Below are positions 1-6,256 of a stretch of 6,256 nucleotides of DNA, one piece after another. The DNA comes from Rhodospirillaceae bacterium (GTDB lineage Bacteria > Pseudomonadota > Alphaproteobacteria > Rhodospirillales > Magnetovibrionaceae): NCBI GenBank assembly GCA_002401565.1, contig NVTL01000005.1, positions 5,966-12,221 of the forward strand, written 5' to 3'. The stretch's first letter is position 1. Every line of letters starts with the position of its first letter. The notes under the pieces were generated by a model. The model worked only from the letters and a program-made list of their open reading frames with translations, was not told where the DNA came from and made no database searches. A program made the position numbers and the translations under genes.

Positions 1-518
1 AAGGCGTCGTACAAGAGGGTCAGTTCATGTGTAAAAACACCAGAAGACCAATTATCCGCGACGATATGGTGCATGGATAGAATTAAAATATGTAAACGAT
101 CTTGTGCAGCGGTGGCGGGAACGTTCAGCAGTGTGGTCTTTAAAAGAGAATCTTTTTCAAGATCAAAACAAGCCAAAGTTTCTTCGCCAATGATACGTTG
201 AATTTCCGTGCCCCGGTTTTTTTCAAGTGTGGCGCCAAGGTCAATCACCGGTAGTCCCACCTGTTCATAAGGCGTGATGATCGCATGGGGCTGGCCATCA
301 GTTTCTTTGAAATTGGTGCGCAAAACTTCATGACGGCGAATAATTTCAGAAAGGCTCTGGCTTAAGGCTTTGACGTTTAAGTCTCCCGTAATTTTGATGA
401 CCGCAGACATGTTGTAATTCGCATTGTTGCCTTCAAGACGGTTTAAAAACCACAGCCTTTCTTGAGCAAAAGAAAGTGGGTGAATACCCGTCCGCTCGAC
501 GGGGACAATTGGCGGAAT
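1..518 (-). other. Condensation (C) domain, N-terminal part, module 3, with atypical HHxxxDN motif
   Basis: Would condense the peptidyl-Pro thioester with the next, unseen amino acid. About 172 residues (1913-2084) are present before the window ends. C1 PLSFAQERLWF (447-479) and C2 RHEVLRTNF (309-335) are normal. The catalytic motif C3 reads MHHIVADNWSSG: both His codons (66-71) and the Asp codon (54-56) are kept, but the usual Gly after Asp is Asn (codon at 51-53). The second His, the residue most important for catalysis, is retained, so activity is possible. A His-rich extra motif typical of dual C/E domains is not visible. Motifs C4-C7 lie outside. Confidence 0.93.
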
Positions 519-3500
519 ATTAGAGGACTCGTCCTTGCCCATTGTTTCAATGTGTTGGGCAAGGTCTGCAAGAGTGGGGGTTTCAAAAATTTTGCGCACT
601 TGAATATCTATTGAAAAGGCTTCGCGGATGCGAGAAATCATCTGGGTTGCCAAAAGAGAATGCCCCCCGGATTCAAAAAAGTTATCTTGCACGCCCACGT
701 TATCGATTTTCAAAACTTCCGTCCAAATCGCCGCAAGGACTTGTTCAACAGGCGAAGATGGTGGAGCCGAAATTGTGGCGCTTAGGTTTTGCGCCTGTAT
801 GGGGGGAAGTTTGTTGCGGTCTATTTTTCCGCTTGATGTCAAAGGCAGAGCTTCAACAACGACCAAAGCCGAAGGCACCATATATTCAGGAAGTTTGCTT
901 TTAAGGTGTTGGCGAAGCTTTACACAGTCGAGGGTGTGCGTGGATTTTGCCGTGACATAAGCCGCAAGTCTTCGGTCATCGGGGCCGAATTCAATGTCGA
1001 TGACAACGCTATCATCAACGTCGGGGTGCGCGTTGATAAGGGCTTCAATCTCACCGGGCTCAATGCGAAAACCTCTGATTTTAACTTGGTTATCGGCGCG
1101 ACCCAAAAACTTGATATTTCCATCCGCTTGCCAAAGCGCTAAATCCCCGGTGCGATACAGGCATGCGCCGGATCTTTCTTGAAAGACATGAGGGATAAAT
1201 CTCTCGGCGGTCATTTTGGCTTGGCCCAAATATCCTCGCGCCAGGGCAATGCCGCCGATAAACAGTTCTCCGGGCACCCCCATCGGTACGGGGCGTTTTA
1301 AAGCATCAAGAATGTAGATTTCTGTGTTCGCAATAGGTTGGCCAATCGACGGTAAAAGCGGCCAGTTGTCCGCCGTGCCTTCAAGGGTAAATGTTGTGAC
1401 AACATGGCTTTCGCAAGGGCCGTAATGATTATGCAGGCGGCATGTTTTAAGGGCCGTAAACAGTTGCGTGATCGCCGGAGAAATACGCAACTGTTCCCCC
1501 GCTGTGATGATGTCTTTTAGGGGTGATGGAAATAAATTTCGTTCAACGGAAATGGTGGCCAATTGCTGCAAAGCCACATAGGGCAGGAAAACACGTTGGA
1601 TGTTTTCATCATTGATATAGTTTAACAAGGCCACACCATCTTGGCGCATCTCATTTGACGCAATATGCAAAATTCCGCCGGAACACAACGTGGAAAAAAC
1701 TTCCTGAAACGCAACATCAAACGTAAATGGTGCAAATTGCAACACCGGGCAAGGGGGCGACAAAACATCATGGTCAAGGTGCCAATGAATTAGGTTCGAA
1801 ACGGCTGCACGACCCATTTCAACACCCTTGGGTGTTCCTGTTGATCCAGATGTATATAACACGTACGCAAGCCCATCGCTTGGCTGGTATGTGCGCACTG
1901 GGTTTGTTTCGTCAAAGGTCTCAAGCGCGGTTTTAATATCATTTATATCGATGACTTCAAGGCCATCAATCAACAGGCTGGTGTCGCCTTGATCGGTCAA
2001 AACCAAGGTGGCTTTGCTGTCTTTGACCATCGTCCGTGTTCGATCTTCGGGGTAATTTGGGTCCAAGGGCAGATAGGCTCCCCCGGCTTTTATAATGGCC
2101 AAAAGCGTCACGATAAGCGCTGGACTGCGTTCCATCATCAACCCGACAATGACATCCGTTTGTACCCCCTTGGATTTCAGGAAATGGGCAAGACGATTGG
2201 ATTGAGCATTCAGTTCACCATACGTCAGGGTCGAGCCTTCAAATACAAGAGCCACATCTTCAGCCGTTTTGGCCGCTTGCTGTTCAAATAGTTCCTCAAG
2301 GCCAATTTGTTGGGGAACGATCTTTGGCTTAGGGACAACCAGATCAACAGCAAGAGGATACGTTGAAAGAGCAAGGTCCGGAGCATCAGCAATGGCCCCT
2401 AAAAGGGTCTGAAAGCTTTGAATGAAGTTTTCAATAACGTCTTCGTCAAAAAGATCAGAGGCATACTCAAGCATGCCCAAATACCCACCATCGCGTTCGT
2501 TTAGATACAAAATCATATCAAAATGAGAAACACTCGTGTCCACGGCCACGGTATCAATCACCAAGTTCGGGTTGTCTTGATCATTGCCCAGCGGTTCATT
2601 TTGCACCACCAGCATCACCTGAAACACGGGGGCATAGCTTAAGTTTCGTTGCGGAGCTAAGGCCTTGATTAATTTTTCAAAGGGTAAATCCTGATGGGTG
2701 TAAGCGTCCAGAGCTTGATTTTTCACCTGACCTAATAGGGTCCTGAACGTTGGATCGTCTGAAAGGTCTATGCGAAAGACCAAGGTGTTTACAAAAAATC
2801 CGATGAGCTGTTCTAAATCACGATTGCCTCGGTTTGAAATGGGCGATCCAATAATAATGTCGTCGCCGGCTCCATACCGCGAAAGCAAAAGACTGAAGGC
2901 GGATAAAATCGTCATGAAAGGCGTGGCGCCTAAGCCCTGACCAAGCTTTTCAAGCTTTAGCCGCGTTGTTGGGGTAATGTCAAAAGACGCAATTTTGCCT
3001 TGATACGTTTGTTGGGGTGGCCGTGGATTTCGACACGGAAGGTCCAATACGGGGGGCGCGCCTTCTAGCCGGGTTGTCCAATATTTTATTTGTTCTTTAA
3101 GCAGGCTACCGTCGGCGAAACGGTCACGTTGCCAAGCCGAAAAATCAGCATATTGAACAGCCAAGTCGGGCAACCGTGCGGCGGCACCTTGAGAAAATTC
3201 GTCATAATATTTAGAGGTTTCTTCGGCGATAATACCCGTGGACCAGCCGTCTGATATAATGTGATGCATCGACACCAACAAAATGTGCTCGCCATTTTCA
3301 AGCCGCAGAAGTTTCCAGCGTACCAACGGCCCGTTTGTTAAATCAAATTTTTCCTGAGCATGTGCAGCGGCAAGGCTATGGACGTTTTGATCTTCATCTT
3401 GGGGTGTCGCAAATACAGGTAAGTTTGTGACCGTCAGGGGGATAAAGAGGTGCTCTTGGATACGTTGAAAAGGCTTGCCGTGTTGTTCGAAAAAAGTTGT

Positions 3501-6256
3501 GCGCAGGACTTCGTGACGTTCAATGATTTTGTTCAAAGCCTGTTCAAGGGCTTGTGTGTTTAAGGTTCCCCGCAAACGATAAGCGGCCGGAATATTGTAT
3601 ACAGACTCGGCCAGTTCGCCTTCAAGCTCTTGGATAAACCAAAGCCGTTCTTGGGCAAACGAAAGGGGAATGTCGACCGTTCTGTCGGCCACTGGAATTT
3701 TAAGTTCTTGGGTATGGCCTTGGCCATCAATCAAGACAGCCAACCCTGAAATGGTTGGGTTTTCAAAAAAGGCCCGCAATATTAAGGGGGTGGATAATTG
3801 TTCGCGAATTCTGGTAACCACTTGCGTCGCCAACAGCGAATGGCCGCCGCGTTCAAAAAAATTATCATGGATACCGATTTCATCCACGCCCATAACGTCA
3901 CACCATATTGTTGCAATGGTGATTTCTGTGGTTGTGGTTGGCCGGGCCGTGGCGATAGACGGAGCCTCTTGTTTAAGTTTGAGAAGAGCCTTTTGATCTA
4001 TTTTTCCGTGGGTCGTAAGCGGCATTTCACGAAGAATAAAAATATCGCCCGGACACATATAGTTGGGCAGTTTTTCTTTAAGATGCGTGCGCACGTCTTG
4101 CAGGGGAAAGGTGCCCTGGGCGGTGTTCGCCACCACATAAGCCGCGAGGTCACCGCCATTTTCTTGGGTTCGGTACAACACTTTGACATCTTGGATTGCG
4201 GGCAAGCTTGTCAGAACTGTTTCGATTTCACCAAGTTCAACACGAAATCCTCGGATTTGAATTTGGTCGTCCATGCGTCCACAATATTCAAGATTTCCAT
4301 CGGCTAACCAACGCCCCAAATCTCCACTTTTATACAAGCGGTCTTGACCTGTGCCAAAAGGGTCCGTGACAAAACGTTGTTTTGTTAGATCGGATCGATT
4401 CAGATAACCGCGCGCTAAACCGTGTCCCCCCACATAAATTTCGCCCTTGATTCCCGTTGGCACCGGATGGCCGTGATCGTCTAGGATATAGAATTTAAGA
4501 TCAGGTAAGGGACACCCAATCAGGCTGCTGTGTTGAATAACGTCAGATGCGGACAGTCGATAATAACTGGCATGGACCGTCGTTTCCGTAATACCGAACA
4601 TGTTGATTAGGTTCGGTTGATTGTCTTTGTGCAGGGCAAACCACGGGGCGATTTTTTGAAAATCAAGGGCTTCTCCGCCAAAAATAACGGTTCGTAAAGC
4701 TAGCGGTTTAGCTGAGTTTAATCGTTCATCAAGGCCAATCAGTGGATAAAATGCGGATGGAGTCTGGTTCAGGATGGTTACGGATTCTTTGTGCAACAGG
4801 TCATAAAAATCATCCGGTGACCGCGATGTCCAATAGGGAACAATCACCAGTTTTCCACCATGCAACAAAGCCCCCCAGATTTCCCAAACTGAAAAATCAA
4901 ACGCGTAGGAATGAAACAGTGTCCAGACGTCATTTTCATCAAATTTGAAAAGTTCGCGGGTTGATGAAAACAAACGCGTGACATTGTTGTGGGTGATCTC
5001 AACACCCTTAGGCGTGCCCGTCGAACCAGAAGTGTAAATTACATAGGCCAAGCTATTCGGTTTTTTTGAAGATTGAATGGCGGAGGTTTTTTTGGCCTCA
5101 ACTTTGTCGATGCACAACAGATTAAGTTCGGTATCGGCGATCAACGCTTGCACGTCTTGAAGCAATGAGCTGTGGGTGAGTACGGCCGAAATTTTGGCGT
5201 CCTTAATCATAAAGGCCAAACGGTCATTTTGATAGGCGGGGTCAAGGGGCAGGTAACCCGCCCCAGCTTTTAAAATAGCCAAAATGCCAACTACCGTGTC
5301 CAGTGATCGTTCAACATAAAGCCCGACTAGGGATTCGGTTTTGATATCCTGGTCGAGCAGGTTTTGCGCAACACCATTCGATTTTTCATCCAATTGTTGG
5401 TACGTCATCTGATGATGTTCAAAACACAATGCGATCCGGTCGGGATGTTTTTTGGCGATATCTGAAAATTGAATGTGCAGGGGCGGCTGTTCAGGAAACT
5501 CTTGAAATTTATGGCTTCCCAAATCCAAAAGTTCTTTACGTTCTGCATCTTTCAAAATCAATAGGTCAGCGAGTTTGGCCTCTGGGGTCTGGATCACGGC
5601 ATCCAGTAACGTTTGTAGGTGTTGGCCCATGCGGTCGATGGTTTTGGCATCGAAGATGTCTTTTTTGAATACGATGGACCCGTGCAGTGCTTCGTCTTCC
5701 CAAAACGCAAATTCTAAATCAAAGCGGCTCATACCTGTTTTAACACTTGTAAACGGCTGCACAGAAAGACCTTCAAGTTCAAGGTCCTCACCGGGAGCAT
5801 TTTGCATCGTAAAAGACACTTGAAACAGCGGGTTAATATTTAAATGACGCTCTGGTTTTAAGGCTTCGACTAAGTGTTCGAACGGAATGTCCTGATGATC
5901 AAAGGCACCGAGCGCGGTTTTTTTGACACGGTCCAACAGATCGACAAACGTAAGTTCGCCAGAAAGATCAATCCGCAAGACCAAGGTGTTTACAAAAAAA
6001 CCAATTAAGTTTTCCAGCTCACTTTGATTGCGGCCCGCAACGGGCGAACCGATGACGATGTCGTCTTGTCTTGAATATTTGGACAGCAATAAGGTCACTA
6101 CGCCCAGAAGCGTCATGAACATGGTCGCGCCCGATGTTTGGCAAAGTTGCTTAATTTGTGCGGACTGTTTTTCGGTTAAGGTGAAAGACAAGCTTCCCCC
6201 TTCCACATCGCGCAATTTTGGACGGGGCCGATCAAGGGGCAGGTCTAAAATTGGCG
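1..6256 (-). CDS. Non-ribosomal peptide synthetase, internal fragment, (C)-A(Thr)-T-C-A(Pro)-T-(C)
   Basis: A multidomain enzyme that builds a peptide without ribosomes. Each module selects and adenylates an amino acid (A), tethers it to a phosphopantetheine arm (T/PCP) and condenses it with the upstream chain (C). The frame is open over all 2084 complete codons and is partial at both ends, so neither start nor stop can be chosen. Domains follow in canonical order, with their core motifs nearly all readable. The carrier serines at residues 806 and 1866 are 1060 residues apart, matching a standard elongation module. No signal peptide or membrane segment is seen in this part; family members are usually cytosolic. 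The predicted segment of the product is Thr-Pro, flanked by unknown residues. No epimerase or N-methyltransferase is inserted, so both residues should stay L and unmethylated unless enzymes act in trans. I do not recognise the specific pathway, so no gene symbol is given. Confidence 0.97.
540..758 (-). other. Peptidyl carrier (PCP/T) domain 2
   Basis: Second phosphopantetheine-carrying domain, holding the predicted prolyl and then peptidyl-Thr-Pro thioester. About 73 residues (1833-1905). It starts at SSPVEQVLAAIWTEVL and contains DNFFESGGHSLLATQ, with the modified serine encoded at 657-659 (residue 1866). The last helix reads IFETPTLADLAQHI. It is preceded by an Ala/Pro/Ser linker after A10 and followed by a C domain about 10 residues later, so chain elongation continues. 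There is no thioesterase or epimerase here. Confidence 0.97.
789..2312 (-). other. Adenylation (A) domain 2, predicted proline-activating
   Basis: Selects, adenylates and loads the module 2 amino acid. About 508 residues (1315-1822). Motifs in order: A1 LTYGEL; A2 AIIKAGGAYLPLDP (2058-2099); A3 YTSGSTGTPKG (1824-1856); A4 FTFDVAFQE; A5 NHYGPCES (1407-1430); A6 GELFIGGIALARGYL (1227-1271); A7 YRTGDL (1140-1157); A8 RGFRIEPGEIE (1044-1076); A9 LPEYM (879-893); A10 SGKIDR with catalytic Lys at 825-827. Pocket residues aligned by eye to GrsA are D (1716), V (1713), Q (1704), F (1587), I (1506), A (1500), H (1425), V (1401), V (1398) and K (825), giving DVQFIAHVVK. Known proline domains read DVQ-x-IAHVVK, and the HYGPxESHVVT context is also typical of them. 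Phe at position 4 could favour proline or a ring-substituted analogue; this is inference. A8 and A9 are close together, so there is no embedded methyltransferase. Confidence 0.93.
2316..3698 (-). other. Condensation (C) domain, complete, module 2 (probable LCL type)
   Basis: Condenses the upstream peptidyl-Thr thioester on carrier 1 with the amino acid on carrier 2. About 460 residues including the C-A linker (853-1313). All main motifs are readable: C1 SFAQERLWF (3636-3662), C2 RHEVLRTTF (3492-3518), C3 MHHIISDGWS (HHxxxDG at 3246-3266, with second His at residue 998 and Asp at 1002), C4 YADFSAWQR (3126-3152), C5 GFFVNTLVFR (2772-2801), C6 HQDLPFEKL (2670-2696), and C7 around PVFQVMLVVQN. 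The catalytic motif is intact, so the domain should be active. The LCL assignment rests on the absence of an epimerase upstream and the ordinary C3 motif. It is not the dual C/E type, which has an additional His-rich motif near the N-terminus that I do not see. Confidence 0.95.
2776..2798. repeat. Inter-module DNA repeat, copy 2 (condensation motif C5)
   Basis: The second copy of the 23-base identical block, in the module 2 condensation domain and in the same codon register as the copy at 5977-5999. Shared blocks like this could act as homology for recombination between modules, but this is inference. Confidence 0.6.
3720..3929 (-). other. Peptidyl carrier (PCP/T) domain 1
   Basis: Carries the threonyl and then peptidyl intermediate as a thioester on a 4'-phosphopantetheine arm added by a separate transferase. 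About 70 residues (776-845). The signature DNFFERGGHSLLATQ is complete, and the modified serine is the TCG codon complement at 3837-3839 (residue 806). Helix 3 and the domain end read FFENPTISGLAVLI, as usual. A short Thr-rich linker (ATARPTTTT, within 3927-3956) joins it to the A domain. It is followed directly by a C domain with no epimerase between, implying that the L-aminoacyl thioester is passed on. Confidence 0.97.
3960..5486 (-). other. Adenylation (A) domain 1, predicted L-threonine-activating
   Basis: Activates an amino acid with ATP as the aminoacyl-AMP and loads it on the adjacent carrier domain. About 510 residues (257-765), normal for the family. Core motifs run in order: A1 MTYQQL; A2 AILKAGAGYLPLDP (5238-5279); A3 YTSGSTGTPKG (5004-5036); A4 FHSYAFDFSVWE; A5 NMFGITETT (4578-4604); A6 GEIYVGGHGLARGYL (4401-4445); A7 YKSGD (4320-4334); A8 RGFRVELGEIE (4221-4253); A9 LPNYM (4056-4070); A10 with its catalytic Lys at 4002-4004. 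Pocket residues aligned by eye to GrsA are D (4896), F (4893), W (4884), N (4767), I (4683), G (4677), M (4599), V (4575), H (4572) and K (4002), where each number is the lower plus coordinate of the codon. This gives DFWNIGMVHK, the recalled Thr code. A8 and A9 are about 50 residues apart, so no methyltransferase is inserted. A10 reads HGKIDQ where NGKVDR is commoner. Substrate is inferred. Confidence 0.94.
5490..6256 (-). other. Condensation (C) domain, C-terminal half, module 1
   Basis: Forms the peptide bond between the upstream chain and the amino acid loaded by module 1. Only the part after the catalytic HHxxxDG motif is present; that motif lies beyond the window edge. Visible landmarks are the DLPLDRPRP stretch at the very start (residues 4-12), the IVIGSPVAGR segment before motif C5, C5 itself (GFFVNTLVLR, 5973-6002) and C6 (HQDIPFEHL, 5871-5897), followed by the NPLFQVSFTMQN strand of C7. 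About 60 residues of C-A linker follow before the A domain. The stereochemical subtype (LCL, DCL or dual) cannot be judged, because the diagnostic N-terminal half is missing. Confidence 0.95.
5977..5999. repeat. Inter-module DNA repeat, copy 1 (condensation motif C5)
   Basis: A 23-base block in the module 1 condensation domain that recurs identically at 2776-2798, in register with motif C5 (FFVNTLV). Surrounding sequence diverges, mostly at third codon positions. It is an imprint of module duplication or strong conservation, not a mobile repeat. Confidence 0.6.

Noticed and set aside
51..53. The DN variant of HHxxxDG as a sequencing error
   Set aside because: Gly to Asn needs at least two base changes at this codon and the frame around it is intact, so a single miscall does not explain it.
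542..960. Two overlapping plus-strand open frames
   Set aside because: Both are antisense to carrier domain 2 and the end of A domain 2. Overlapping frames with no recognisable family fit chance openings opposite a GC-balanced coding strand.
1989..2291. Plus-strand open frame of 100 codons
   Set aside because: It is antisense to the A1-A2 motif region of A domain 2, and the translation shows no domain or credible start context.
3086..3301. Minus-strand open frame in a different register inside the complete C domain
   Set aside because: The C3 and C4 motifs are encoded in the main NRPS frame across the same bases, so this is an out-of-frame shadow.
3927..3956. Thr-rich stretch as a separate repeat or secretion feature
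   Set aside because: It is a short, flexible A-to-carrier linker of the sort usual between NRPS domains, not a distinct element.
3798..4307. Plus-strand open frame of 169 codons opposite A domain 1 and carrier domain 1
   Set aside because: It lies wholly antisense to strongly conserved NRPS motifs (A8-A10 and the carrier signature). Its translation is Cys/His/Phe-rich with no recognisable domain, as expected of a shadow frame.
5061..5067. Runs of seven T (also 217-223 and 5918-5924) as possible terminators or slippage sites
   Set aside because: They encode Lys or adjacent residues in frame, have no upstream hairpin that I can see, and the NRPS frame continues through them without needing a shift.

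Overview
The window lies entirely inside one very long minus-strand gene for a modular non-ribosomal peptide synthetase (NRPS). One minus-strand frame (codons occupying plus positions 3k to 3k+2) stays open from edge to edge. I read all 2084 complete codons of it and found no stop. Start, stop, promoter and terminator all lie outside the window. Residue numbers below count from the first complete codon (6252-6254).

Reading from high to low coordinates (N- to C-terminus), the layout is: C-terminal half of a condensation domain (6256-5490); adenylation domain 1 (5486-3960); carrier domain 1 (3929-3720); complete condensation domain (3698-2316); adenylation domain 2 (2312-789); carrier domain 2 (758-540); N-terminal part of a third condensation domain (518-1). 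That is (C)-A-T-C-A-T-(C): two elongation modules plus the entry to a third. The two phosphopantetheine serines are 1060 residues apart, the normal C-A-T module length. There is no epimerase, methyltransferase, cyclisation, reductase or thioesterase domain.

Pocket residues were aligned by eye to the phenylalanine-activating domain of GrsA. Module 1 reads DFWNIGMVHK, which I recall as the standard L-threonine code. Module 2 reads DVQFIAHVVK, a proline-type code with Phe at the variable fourth position. The inferred step is transfer of an upstream peptide onto Thr, then onto Pro (or a proline analogue), then to an unknown next residue. The final product and release mechanism are not visible.

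The organism is bacterial. GC is moderate (about 47% in the one line I counted), below that of typical actinomycete NRPS genes. A Gram-negative such as a proteobacterium is plausible but not shown. No RNA gene, mobile element, CRISPR array or second gene is supported; plus-strand open frames are shadows of the NRPS frame. I see no wholly new system. The points most worth checking are the Asn replacing Gly in the HHxxxDG motif of the last condensation domain, the Thr-Pro prediction, and short DNA identities between modules.
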